DNA of 64,000 nt, taken from positions 1-64,000 of the forward strand of contig JAVBPU010000004.1 of NCBI GenBank assembly GCA_031549415.1. Direction: 5' to 3'. This DNA comes from Limiplasma sp031549415 (GTDB lineage: Bacteria > Bacillota > Clostridia > Christensenellales > Aristaeellaceae). Position 1 is the first letter of the stretch. Every line of letters begins with the position of its first letter. The translations under genes were made by a program, and so were the position numbers. Positions 17,819-26,047 of the stretch are shown in pieces. The notes beneath the pieces were generated by a model, which worked only from the letters and a program-made list of their open reading frames with translations, was not told the DNA's origin and ran no database searches.

Positions 17819-18181
17819 ATGAGCTTAAACTATCGTGCCATCGGACAAAGGATCAAAATGATTCGACAAAAAAGCCAGCTATCCCAGTTGATGTTCTCGG
17901 AGCTGATTGACAAATCTCCCGCTTATGTCAGCTACATAGAAACCGGCAAAAAGAGTATGAGCCTGGATACTTTTGTGCAAATAGCCAACGCGCTGTATGT
18001 TCCGGCGGATATCCTGCTTGCCGGGCAGCTAACGGGTTCCACGATAGCCGCCAGTCAAGAGATCACAACGATTTTGACTGATTGCAGCGACTTTGAAAGG
18101 CTCGTCATCACCGATACTTTAAAAGCCTTGAAAGCCACCATGCGAGAACACGAAGCCATTCTAAAACGCGCTGGCCGATAA
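17819..18181 (+). CDS. Cro/CI-type (XRE) helix-turn-helix regulator
   Basis: The protein has 120 residues. The HTH domain (about 5-65) reads IGQRIKMIRQKSQLSQLMFSELI, then SPAYVSYIETGKKSMSLDTFVQIA, a standard XRE pattern. A short helical tail (about 75-120) may serve for dimerisation. Start: ATG at 17819 with GGAGG upstream; the longer frame from 17729 lacks a site. It is the only plus-strand gene in this part and faces the six-gene recombinase operon, with the palindromes between them. It most likely represses that operon (inference from layout). Confidence 0.85.
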   Translation: MSLNYRAIGQRIKMIRQKSQLSQLMFSELIDKSPAYVSYIETGKKSMSLDTFVQIANALYVPADILLAGQLTGSTIAASQEITTILTDCSDFERLVITDTLKALKATMREHEAILKRAGR

Positions 18182-18220
18182 GCCCATTGATCCTATGAAG
18201 TAGAGCGGACAACGCTGCCC

Positions 18221-19000
18221 TTATCGCGCCTCCTGGGCGACGGCCTGTAAAAAATCGTCCATCGCGTCTATGATGGCGGGCAATTCTTTGGACAGGGTGC
18301 AAACATGGGGCACATCTTTCAGCCAAAGCTTTTTCTTGCTTTGGGAGCTAACCCCCTGCAAAATGCAGTCCGCGCTGCCCTCCCAGATGGTTGGGTCCGC
18401 TTCGCTTTGCACCGTAAGCACCGGACAGTTGATGGCAAACAAATTCCTTCGCGCCAGTTGAATCAAATGGTGCAAATCGCCCGCGCAGCGGGTGGGAAAG
18501 CCGGAATAACCGTAGTCATAGGCCTTGTCCAGCCCGGCATGGCGCGCCTCCTGGTTCTGCCAGGACACCCGGGGAAGAAAGGGCCATAGCAGGCTGGCAA
18601 AGCCAATCAGCTTGCTTTTGGTGGCCATGGGCGCGGAAATGGGAACGCAGCCATCCATTTTCATCTGCTCCGCCACCAGCAAGGAAAGCACGCCACCCAT
18701 GGAAAGGCCGGAAACCGTCACCGTTTTGTACTTTTCCCGAAGCTCCAAAGCCGCCAGCTTGGCGGCCTGCAGCCAATCAGCCCAACGGGTGGTTCCCATC
18801 TCGCTTTCCGTGGTGGCATGGCCAGGAAGGTTGATGCCCCTGACGGTGTAGCCCCGGGCATGCAAGGCATCGCCCAGCGGGCGCATTTCAGCCACGCTGC
18901 CTGTAAAACCATGCAGGAGCAGCACGGCATTGTCCCCGCCTTCCAAAAAAAAGGGCTTGCAGCAATCATGGTCAAAATGGGAAGCGTCATAAGGCTTCAT
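18221..19000 (-). CDS. Alpha/beta-hydrolase, carboxylesterase Est30 type
   Basis: The protein has 259 residues with no signal peptide. It has the alpha/beta-hydrolase fold: oxyanion region LLLHGFTGS (near 28), nucleophile elbow GLSMGG (near 98), then an Asp in SEADPTIW and a His near the C-terminus (DVPHVC). It matches short-chain carboxylesterases and monoacylglycerol lipases of Firmicutes. Start: ATG with GGAAGGA. It has its own promoter inside the ktrA tail and ends 40 bases before the convergent XRE gene. Confidence 0.85.
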   Translation of the reverse strand: MKPYDASHFDHDCCKPFFLEGGDNAVLLLHGFTGSVAEMRPLGDALHARGYTVRGINLPGHATTESEMGTTRWADWLQAAKLAALELREKYKTVTVSGLSMGGVLSLLVAEQMKMDGCVPISAPMATKSKLIGFASLLWPFLPRVSWQNQEARHAGLDKAYDYGYSGFPTRCAGDLHHLIQLARRNLFAINCPVLTVQSEADPTIWEGSADCILQGVSSQSKKKLWLKDVPHVCTLSKELPAIIDAMDDFLQAVAQEAR

Positions 19001-19067
19001 ATGTATCCTTCCTTTCTTGCCAGCACGCGGTCACAAGGGGGCTCAACCTACCGTATGCACACTTCCC

Positions 19068-19096
19068 ACTATATTATCACTGGTCCAGGGTGTCAA
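19068..19096 (-). promoter_or_regulatory. Sigma-A-type promoter for the esterase gene
   Basis: On the minus strand, TTGACA (19091-19096), a 17-base spacer and TATAGT (19068-19073). It overlaps the 3' end of ktrA and lies about 70 bases before the esterase start. Confidence 0.75.
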
Positions 19097-19742
19097 TATG
19101 GTCGGTCTCCTTCTTGTTCCCCAGCGCCAGCAGCAAATCCTCCTGTTCAAAGACCGTATCTGCCGGAGGGGAAGGGAGCAGCTGCCCCTTCCTTTGGATG
19201 GCCACAATGCTGACGCCGAACCTTCTGCGCACGTCAATCTCCCGGATGGAGTGCCCAATCCATTTTTTTGGCACCACAATTTCCACCAGCTGGTGTTCTT
19301 CCGTCAGGTTCATCAGCTCTACCACATTGGGCAAAGCCAACGTCCTCGCCACCCGCTTGCCCATGTCCCGCTCCGGGAACACCACCCGGTCCACCCCCAC
19401 TTTGCGCAGCACCTTGGCGTGCAAATCGTCCATAGCCTTGGCCACCAGATAGGGAATGCCCATCTCCTTCAGCAGCACGCAAACCAGAATGCTGTCGCGG
19501 GTATTATGGCCGATGCTCACAATGGCGGCGTCAAAATTGCGGATGCCCAGTGTTTCCAACGCGCTCTCCTCGGTGGCATCCAGCTGCACGGCCTGGGTCA
19601 CAAAGGGCGCCACAGCCTCCACCAGCTCCGCCTCCGAATCCACGGCCAACACCTCATGGCCCATTTCGTATAGGCTGCGGGCCAGGCTTTCCCCAAAAAG
19701 GCCCAGACCAAAAACCGCGTATTGCTTCATTCTTTCTTTCAT
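19077..19742 (-). CDS. ktrA: Potassium uptake regulatory subunit KtrA/TrkA
   Basis: The protein has 221 residues. The RCK_N Rossmann domain has FGLGLFGESLARSLYE and the acidic AVDSEAE end of the second strand, which binds NAD(H) or ATP/ADP. An RCK_C domain (about 135-220) follows, which in this family binds c-di-AMP. It forms a cytoplasmic ring that gates the membrane subunit encoded just upstream (KtrB), 14 bases away. The start at 19742 has GGGAGA eight bases before it. Confidence 0.9.
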   Translation of the reverse strand: MKERMKQYAVFGLGLFGESLARSLYEMGHEVLAVDSEAELVEAVAPFVTQAVQLDATEESALETLGIRNFDAAIVSIGHNTRDSILVCVLLKEMGIPYLVAKAMDDLHAKVLRKVGVDRVVFPERDMGKRVARTLALPNVVELMNLTEEHQLVEIVVPKKWIGHSIREIDVRRRFGVSIVAIQRKGQLLPSPPADTVFEQEDLLLALGNKKETDHIDTLDQ

Positions 19743-19756
19743 ATTCCTTTTCTCCC

Positions 19757-21145
19757 TTACCCAATCATAATCTTTTCTTCAGGATAGTGAACATGGTTCT
19801 TGGCTGTGGATTCCAGGCGGTAGGCCAGCGCAAAGGCAATGGTCAGCGGCCCCACGCGGCCAAAAAACATAATGGGAATCAGCATCATATGGGACAGCCT
19901 GCTCAGCAAGGGCGTATTGGCGCTGGAAAGGCCGACCGTGGCAAAGGCAGAGGTGATTTCATATCCGATGTCCACCAAGGATACCCCTGCGCCCCGTTCC
20001 ATCACCGCCATGGCAAGGGTGCCAAAGATCACGATGCCCAGGCCGATCATCACCATCGTAATGGCGCGGCGTACCGTGTTGGGCACAATTTGCTTGCCAA
20101 AGACATTCACATTGTCATAGCCCCGGATCACGCTGATTACCATCAGCACCACCACGCTCATGGTGGTGGTTTTCACGCCGCCGCCCGTGGACGCAGAGGA
20201 AGCGCCCACAAACATCAGCACGATCCCGATCAGTTTGGAGGCGTCTGTGAGCTGTGCCTGGTCCACGCTGGCATACCCGGCGGTACGAAGGGTGGTGGAC
20301 TGAAAAAAGGCGTTGATGACCCGGTCCCCCGCACCCAGGCCTTCACGCCCCAGGGTGTCCGGGTTCCCCCATTCCAGGCACAGAATGGCCACCGTGCCGA
20401 AAACCAGCAAAAAGGCCGTCACCCACAAAACCAATTTGGTATGCAAGGATACCTTTCGCAAATCGCGGCGCAGGTGCAAGCATTCAAACAGCACAGGAAA
20501 GCCAAGGCCGCCAAAAATGATCAGGCCCGCGATGGTCAGCAGCACCACCGGCTCCTGTTGAAAATCAAGCAAGCTTCTATAGTGGCCAAACAGGTCAAAC
20601 CCGGCATTGCAAAAAGCGCTGATGGAGTGAAACAGACTGTACCCGATACCTGTTTTCCAGCCAAACATCGGTACAAAACGCGTGGCCAGCAGGCATGCGC
20701 CCAGTAGTTCAATCAGCATAGCCGAAAGAAAAAACCAGAGGGTAAGGCGTACCAAGCCCGTAAAATTGCTGGTGTTCATGGATTCACGCATCAGCACCCG
20801 GTTGCGGAGCGAGATACGCTTGCCCAGGGCCACCATCACCAGCGTGGCGCAGACCATAAACCCAAGGCCCCCCGCCTGGATCAGGCAGATGATGACCACC
20901 TTTCCAAAAATGGAAAAAACAACGCCCGTATCCACCACGATCAGTCCGGTAACACATACGGCGGACGTGGCAGTAAACAGGCCGTTCAAAAACCCAATGG
21001 ATTGACGGGAAACCGCAGAAAAGGGCATCGAGAGCAAAATGCCGCCAACAAGAATCAGCAAGAAGAAACCGAGGGCCATCATCCGTTCCGGCCGAATGCG
21101 CTGTAACAATGGAACCCTTCTCCTGGGTGGCTGGGGATGCAAACC
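19757..21145 (-). CDS. ktrB: Potassium transporter KtrB (TrkH family)
   Basis: The protein has 462 residues, with about eight to ten membrane helices in four M1-P-M2 repeats. The pore-loop glycines can be seen in SAVCVTGL, SAFCNAGF, TLRTAGYA and FATVGLS. It imports K+ (often with Na+) under control of KtrA. I place the start at the TTG at 21145, because GGAGG lies nine bases before it. The upstream ATG at 21178 lies within the -10 box, so it would not be on the transcript. Confidence 0.88.
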   Translation of the reverse strand, partial: GLHPQPPRRRVPLLQRIRPERMMALGFFLLILVGGILLSMPFSAVSRQSIGFLNGLFTATSAVCVTGLIVVDTGVVFSIFGKVVIICLIQAGGLGFMVCATLVMVALGKRISLRNRVLMRESMNTSNFTGLVRLTLWFFLSAMLIELLGACLLATRFVPMFGWKTGIGYSLFHSISAFCNAGFDLFGHYRSLLDFQQEPVVLLTIAGLIIFGGLGFPVLFECLHLRRDLRKVSLHTKLVLWVTAFLLVFGTVAILCLEWGNPDTLGREGLGAGDRVINAFFQSTTLRTAGYASVDQAQLTDASKLIGIVLMFVGASSASTGGGVKTTTMSVVVLMVISVIRGYDNVNVFGKQIVPNTVRRAITMVMIGLGIVIFGTLAMAVMERGAGVSLVDIGYEITSAFATVGLSSANTPLLSRLSHMMLIPIMFFGRVGPLTIAFALAYRLESTAKNHVHYPEEKIMIG

Positions 21146-21176
21146 AATACGCCTCCAATCACAAAATAACAAGGGC

Positions 21177-21204
21177 ATTATAACACGAGTATGCTATTTG
21201 TACA
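21177..21204 (-). promoter_or_regulatory. Promoter of ktrB-ktrA
   Basis: Minus strand TGTACA (21199-21204), 16-base spacer, TATAAT (21177-21182). Its position decides the TTG start of ktrB, since an in-frame ATG overlaps the -10 box. Confidence 0.65.
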
Positions 21205-21297
21205 GCATAAAAATATCGTTAGGATCCCTTCCCTCCCCGGGCAAAAATGAACCCTTCTGCAAACCTGCACGCCCGACGCGCCTCAGGTTCTTTTATC

Positions 21298-21738
21298 CTA
21301 TTCTTTCTTTGCAAGCAGCTCTTTCAAATACAAAATGGCCTTTTCATACCCGGCAAACCCCAGGCCCGAAAAGGTTTGTAGGCATGCGCGCCCCGCATAG
21401 CTCACTTTGCGAAAATCCTCCCGCTGGGTCACATCACTCAAGTGCACTTCCACGGCGGGCAGCGCCACGGCCTTTAACGCATCCAGCAGGGCAATGCTGG
21501 TATGGGTATACGCCGCCGGGTTAATGACGATGCCATCCGCCGCCCCATAGGCGCTTTGGATGATGTCCACCAACTGCCCCTCATGGTTGCTTTGGAAGCA
21601 TTCCAGCAAAACGCCTTCCCTTTCCCCCACCGCTTCCACAAACGCCAGCAGCTGGGCATAGGTCTGCTGCCCATAGATGTCCTTTTCGCGGATGCCCAGC
21701 ATGTTCAAATTAGGCCCGTTAATGACAAACAGCTTCAT
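21298..21738 (-). CDS. aroQ: 3-dehydroquinate dehydratase type II
   Basis: The protein has 146 residues, the normal length. It contains the type II signatures INGPNLNMLGIRE (start), SNHEGQLVDIIQ and INPAAYTHTSIALLDAL. It dehydrates 3-dehydroquinate to 3-dehydroshikimate in the shikimate pathway. I start it at the ATG at 21738, where GGAGG has better spacing than for the adjacent upstream ATG. The start lies inside the end of aroE-aroK. Last gene of the aromatic operon. Confidence 0.95.
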   Translation of the reverse strand: MKLFVINGPNLNMLGIREKDIYGQQTYAQLLAFVEAVGEREGVLLECFQSNHEGQLVDIIQSAYGAADGIVINPAAYTHTSIALLDALKAVALPAVEVHLSDVTQREDFRKVSYAGRACLQTFSGLGFAGYEKAILYLKELLAKKE

Positions 21739-22960
21739 CATACGCCTCCAAAATCCTCCCGGCGCATTGTTCCGGGTTGCTCTCATTGGCAATGGCCACG
21801 TCCGCCACAGCCTGATAGAAAGGGGCCCTCTCCCGCCACAGGTTTTCCAGCGCCTCCCGGCTCTTGGACAAGGGCCTGCCTTCCATGCAAAGGCCCTCCA
21901 TGGGACGCGTTACATGCACCACAAAGCCGTTGAGACGCATATTCTCCCGGTTCTCCGGCCGCAGCACCGCCCCGCCGCCGGTGACCAGCACTTGGCTTCC
22001 CTCCTTGGCAAAGCGCTCCAGCAACGCTGCTTCCCGGTCCCGGAAGGCCTCCTCCCCTTCCCTCTCAAACAGCGCCGGGATGCTCTGCCCGCTCTCTTTT
22101 TCAATTTCGCTGTCCAGGTCCACAAGGGGCAGGCCCAGCCGCTTTGCCACTTCCTGCCCCACCGTGGTCTTGCCCGCGCCGGGCATGCCCACCAGCACGA
22201 TCAGGTTCATCTGTCGGCGCAAGGACCGCAGCGCCCCTTCCAGCTTTTCGGGCGGAATGGCCGCGCCTGTAAACAGTTCGCTGGCCCGGGCTGCCTGGGC
22301 CAGCAGCATGGGCAGCCCATTGCTGCAGGCCAAGCCCAGGGCCTCCGCCTGCTGCAAAAGCCTGGTGCGCAGCGGATTGTACACCACATCCAGCACCCCT
22401 TTGAGGCAAGGGAGGGCTGCCAGGTCCACCGGGGCGGCCGCCGTATGGGGATACATGCCCACGGGGGTGGTGTTGACTAGCAGGTTGGCGTCCCTGTGCC
22501 GGTGCAGGTTCTGATAGTGGTTTTCTCCGGCCCTGGAAACCACCACAGGGGTTCCGCCCGCCTCCTCCACCACAGCGCAGACCGTGCGGCTGGTGCCGCC
22601 GCTGCCCAGCACCAGGATTTTTTGCCCCGCAAAATCCATGCCCGCCCGCTTCGCCAAATAGGCAAAGCCAAAGGCATCCGTATTTTCCCCATACCAACCG
22701 CCGTCCGCCCTGCGAAGCAGGGTGTTGACGCTGCCAATGCGCTGGGCGGCGGAGCTGATCTCCGCGCAAAAAGGGATCACCTGGCGCTTATAGGGAATGG
22801 TCACATTCAGCCCCGCAAGCTCCTCCCGGCCTAAAAACCGCTCCAACTCTTCCGGGGGCAGGGCGTATAACTCATAGGCATAGGAGCCCAGCAGGCCATG
22901 GAGTCGCTTGGAATAGCTATGGCCCAGATGCTCCCCGATCAGCCCGTACTGCTTCCTCAT
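21719..22960 (-). CDS. Fused shikimate dehydrogenase and shikimate kinase
   Basis: The protein has 413 residues made of two enzymes. AroE (about 1-250) shows GLIGEHLGHSYSKRLH, the NVTIPYK substrate motif and the cofactor loop VLGSGGTSR. AroK (about 255-413) starts MNLIVLVGMPGAGKTTVGQE with a Walker A, and has DLDSEIE and the VTGGGAVLR motif. It converts 3-dehydroshikimate to shikimate and then to shikimate-3-phosphate. Separate genes are usual; the fusion is a notable variant. It lies five bases after pheA and overlaps aroQ by 20 bases. Confidence 0.93.
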   Translation of the reverse strand: MRKQYGLIGEHLGHSYSKRLHGLLGSYAYELYALPPEELERFLGREELAGLNVTIPYKRQVIPFCAEISSAAQRIGSVNTLLRRADGGWYGENTDAFGFAYLAKRAGMDFAGQKILVLGSGGTSRTVCAVVEEAGGTPVVVSRAGENHYQNLHRHRDANLLVNTTPVGMYPHTAAAPVDLAALPCLKGVLDVVYNPLRTRLLQQAEALGLACSNGLPMLLAQAARASELFTGAAIPPEKLEGALRSLRRQMNLIVLVGMPGAGKTTVGQEVAKRLGLPLVDLDSEIEKESGQSIPALFEREGEEAFRDREAALLERFAKEGSQVLVTGGGAVLRPENRENMRLNGFVVHVTRPMEGLCMEGRPLSKSREALENLWRERAPFYQAVADVAIANESNPEQCAGRILEAYDEAVCH

Positions 22961-22965
22961 GCGGC

Positions 22966-24123
22966 CTACACCTCGCTATAGTTGCCCAGGAAGTTGAAGG
23001 GTTCCGGCCCCGCGTCCAGCTCGCTAAGCAGCCGCAAGGCAGCGGGGTCATAGGCTGAGGCGTCCAGGTCAAAATAGAACATAAACTCAAAATCCCTGCC
23101 GGGAATGGGGCGGCTTTCCAGCTTGGTCAGGTTGAGGCCCAGGGCCGCAAACCGCGCGATCATGCTGTACAGCGCACCGGGCCTGTGCTGCAGGCTGAGC
23201 ATCAGGCTCATTTTGCTGGCCCCTGGATACACCTCCAGGCTTTTGGAAATGCAGATGAAGCGGGTGAAGTTGCTGCCGCTGTCGGACACCTGGTCCTGCA
23301 AGCTCACCAAACCATAGAGCGCCGCGCAGGAGGGAGAGGCGATGGCCGCCAGGTCCGTGCGTTCGCTGGCGGCCACTTGCTTGGCGGCTACCGCGGTGTT
23401 TTCGCAAACGGTGATTTTCACGTTTTGTAAGCTGCCCACAAACTGGCCGCATTGCCCCAGGGCCTGCTCATGGGAAAGGACTTCCCGGATGCTTCCAAGC
23501 TTCGTCCCAGGCCTCGCCAGCAAGCAATGGTCGATCTTTAGCCGCGTGCCGCGCACGATAAAGAACCGGTGCTTGCGCATCAGGTCATACACTTCCGTCA
23601 CAGAGCCATGGGAGCTGTTTTCAATGGGCAGCACACCATAGCGGCACAGGCCGCTTTCAATGGCCTGAAACACCCCTTCAAAGCTCTTGCAATACATCAG
23701 GCTGGGCAAAGCAAACAGCTTATCCACCGCCTGCTGGCTATAAGCGCCCTCCACCCCCTGGCAGGCGATGGTGGCCTCCTTGGGAAACAGCGGGGGCGTG
23801 TTTTTGACGGCCTCTTCCATGTGATGGGTCAGTGCTGTAGGCTCTGCCATCTGCCGCTGCTGGTAGCTTCGGCTGATGTCAAACAGGGTGTTGTACAACA
23901 GCTTCACGTCCATGTTCAGCTCCGGTTTGCAGGCGGCGGCCATGCGGCTGACCACCTCCCGCTCCCGCTCAGGGTCCCGCACAGGCAGATGGTGCTCCTT
24001 CTTATATTGCGCAATGGCAAAGGCCACCTCCATGCGCCATTGGAAGGCATTCACCAGCGTACTGTCAATTTGGTTGATTTCCTCCCGCAGGGCGTCCAGG
24101 TCCTTGCCCTTTTCATGGTTCAT
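22966..24123 (-). CDS. pheA: Bifunctional chorismate mutase/prephenate dehydratase
   Basis: The protein has 385 residues. The AroH/AroQ-type chorismate mutase (about 5-90) includes LREEINQID and RDPEREREV. The prephenate dehydratase (about 118-300) includes GVEGAYSQQAV and ENSSHGSV. An ACT domain (about 305-380) has the phenylalanine-binding LESRPIPG and PGALY motifs, so feedback inhibition by Phe is expected. It turns chorismate into phenylpyruvate. 21 bases after aroB. Confidence 0.95.
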   Translation of the reverse strand: MNHEKGKDLDALREEINQIDSTLVNAFQWRMEVAFAIAQYKKEHHLPVRDPEREREVVSRMAAACKPELNMDVKLLYNTLFDISRSYQQRQMAEPTALTHHMEEAVKNTPPLFPKEATIACQGVEGAYSQQAVDKLFALPSLMYCKSFEGVFQAIESGLCRYGVLPIENSSHGSVTEVYDLMRKHRFFIVRGTRLKIDHCLLARPGTKLGSIREVLSHEQALGQCGQFVGSLQNVKITVCENTAVAAKQVAASERTDLAAIASPSCAALYGLVSLQDQVSDSGSNFTRFICISKSLEVYPGASKMSLMLSLQHRPGALYSMIARFAALGLNLTKLESRPIPGRDFEFMFYFDLDASAYDPAALRLLSELDAGPEPFNFLGNYSEV

Positions 24124-24144
24124 CGTATATCCTCCTTGTATGCG

Positions 24145-25200
24145 TCATTCCCAAGCCTTGGGAAGCGCCTCTTGCAGCTGCGCAAAGGAAAACTGGCGCA
24201 GCTGACATGCCCCGATGTTTTCTGGCACTACCAAAGTGAAAAGCGCCCCGGCCCGCTTCTTGTCCCGGGCGATCTCGGCCACCAGCTCCTCCCAGGGATA
24301 GGGAGACTGAACCGGCAGCCCGTTTCTTTTTAGGGCTTCCAACACTTTTTCCAGGCAGCTTTCCGGGCAAAACCCCAGCCGTACCGCCAGCCGGGTGATG
24401 TGCGCCATGCCCATGGCCACGGCCTTGCCATGGGAAACCAAATGGTTGCTTCTGGTTTCAATGGCGTGGCCCAGGGTATGGCCCAGGTTCAACAGCTGCC
24501 GCTTTCCCTGGTCCTTTTCGTCTTGCGAAACCAGCTGGGCCTTGGCCCGCACGCAGCGGGCGATGACCTCCTCTTCCTCCCCCTGCCAGTGGCCGGAGGC
24601 CAGCAGGTCAAACAGGGGCCCATCTCCCAGCACGCCCATTTTGATGGCCTCCGCCACCCCGTCCAGCAAAATGTCCCGGGGCAAGGTGGTCAGCGCCTTG
24701 GGGTCGCACAGCACCATCATAGGCTGATAAAAAGCGCCCAATAGATTCTTTCCGTGGGGCAGATTCACCCCGGTTTTTCCGCCCACGCTGCTATCCACCA
24801 TGGCCAGCAGCGTGGTGGGCGCTTGCACAAAGGGGATGCCCCGCAGATAGCTGGCCGCCGCAAAACCCGCCATGTCTCCCGTCACGCCGCCGCCCAGGGC
24901 CAGCGCCACATCCCCGCGGGTCAATTGTTTGTCCGCCAAAAAACGCACCATGTCCTGCCAGGTTTCCAGGGTCTTGTTCTGCTCCCCATGGGCAAAAACA
25001 AACCGTTCTACCCGGAACCCCTGGCTTTCCAGGCTACATACCACTTGCCGCCCGTATAGGCCGTCCACGGTGTCGTCCGTGATCACCGTCACGGTGCAAG
25101 GGGCGGTCTTTTCCCGCAGCGCCTTCCCCAGGCCTTCCAGCAGGCCGTTTTCAATGCGCACTTCATAGGGCTTTTCTGTGGCCACCTCAATGCGGGTCAT
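24145..25200 (-). CDS. aroB: 3-dehydroquinate synthase
   Basis: The protein has 351 residues. The NAD-binding and glycerol-dehydrogenase-like fold is clear: FAHGEQNKTLETW, ALGGGVTGDMAGFAA, PTTLLAMVDSSVGGKTGVN and the metal ligands in LNLGHTLGHAIE. It cyclises DAHP to 3-dehydroquinate. The ATG at 25200 overlaps the stop of tyrA as ATGA; the longer upstream frame runs through tyrA and was discarded. Second step of the shikimate pathway in this operon. Confidence 0.95.
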   Translation of the reverse strand: MTRIEVATEKPYEVRIENGLLEGLGKALREKTAPCTVTVITDDTVDGLYGRQVVCSLESQGFRVERFVFAHGEQNKTLETWQDMVRFLADKQLTRGDVALALGGGVTGDMAGFAAASYLRGIPFVQAPTTLLAMVDSSVGGKTGVNLPHGKNLLGAFYQPMMVLCDPKALTTLPRDILLDGVAEAIKMGVLGDGPLFDLLASGHWQGEEEEVIARCVRAKAQLVSQDEKDQGKRQLLNLGHTLGHAIETRSNHLVSHGKAVAMGMAHITRLAVRLGFCPESCLEKVLEALKRNGLPVQSPYPWEELVAEIARDKKRAGALFTLVVPENIGACQLRQFSFAQLQEALPKAWE

Positions 25201-26045
25201 GGGCGGTCCTCCTCTTTGTCCAAGGCTTCTTTGATCTCCCGGCCCTGCCGCAGCAAGCCGCGCAACGTTTCCTGGTCCTGGGCCGCCAGGGCCTCCCGGT
25301 AGGCGGTTAGGTTGTGAAGCAGCACATCCAGTTCCAAAAGCAAGGGCTCCCGGTTGCAAAGGAACAGCTCTGTCCACAGGTTTTCGTCCAGCTTTGCCAC
25401 CCGGGTCATATCCCGGAAACTGCCCGCGGAAAAGCCCTGGTAGGCAAGGGCCGTTGGGCTTTTCACATAGGCGCTGGACACCACATGGGCCAGCTGGGAG
25501 GTGCAGGCAATGACCTGGTCATGCTTCTCCGGCGTGGTGATCACCACCCGCCCAAAGCCCAGAGAGCGCCAGAAACGTTTTAACCGGTCCAGCAAGGCGA
25601 TGTCCGCGCCGGGGGGCGGCGTGAGGATCATGGACGCGCCTTCAAACAGGCTGGCGGTGGCATGGTCAAAGCCGGAAAAAGCGATGCCCGCCATGGGGTG
25701 GCCCCCCACGAACAGGAAGCCTTTTTGCTGGGCCAGTTGCCACAAAGGCTCACAAATTTCCCGCTTCACACCGCTGACGTCCATCACCAACGCACCCTTC
25801 ATGATCCGGTCCGCCTGGGCCTGCACATAGGCCACGGCAGCCTTGGGCCAGGTGGCGACGATCACCATATCACAGATGCCCAGGCGCTCTTCCGTCAGTT
25901 CTCCATCGATGGCGTCCAGCAGCTTAGCCTTGTACAGTACCTGGGGATTCACATCCGTCCCCAACACCGTGTGAGGCGTTTCTTTTTTGATGGCTTTGGC
26001 GATGGACCCGCCAATGAGTCCCAGCCCAATCACAGCAATATGCAC
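25197..26045 (-). CDS. tyrA: Prephenate dehydrogenase
   Basis: The protein has 282 residues. Rossmann domain IAVIGLGLIGGSIAKAI at the start; prephenate-site residues in HPMAGI and the C-terminal helical dimer domain with SPTALAYQGFSAGSFRDMTR. It oxidises and decarboxylates prephenate to 4-hydroxyphenylpyruvate for tyrosine. No ACT domain follows. The start is GTG at 26045, with a GGGAGGG site located in the end of aroF. Two bases separate it from aroF. Confidence 0.93.
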   Translation of the reverse strand: MHIAVIGLGLIGGSIAKAIKKETPHTVLGTDVNPQVLYKAKLLDAIDGELTEERLGICDMVIVATWPKAAVAYVQAQADRIMKGALVMDVSGVKREICEPLWQLAQQKGFLFVGGHPMAGIAFSGFDHATASLFEGASMILTPPPGADIALLDRLKRFWRSLGFGRVVITTPEKHDQVIACTSQLAHVVSSAYVKSPTALAYQGFSAGSFRDMTRVAKLDENLWTELFLCNREPLLLELDVLLHNLTAYREALAAQDQETLRGLLRQGREIKEALDKEEDRP

Positions 26046-26047
26046 GG

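Noticed and set aside
18182..18220. Missing 5' half of the 11322-11510 remnant at the other edge of the module
   Set aside because: No matching coding sequence or direct repeat is visible there, so a simple gene-splitting insertion is not supported.
25201..25377. N-terminal extension of aroB
   Set aside because: The extension overlaps tyrA, and the family start MTRIEV has its own ATG coupled to the tyrA stop.
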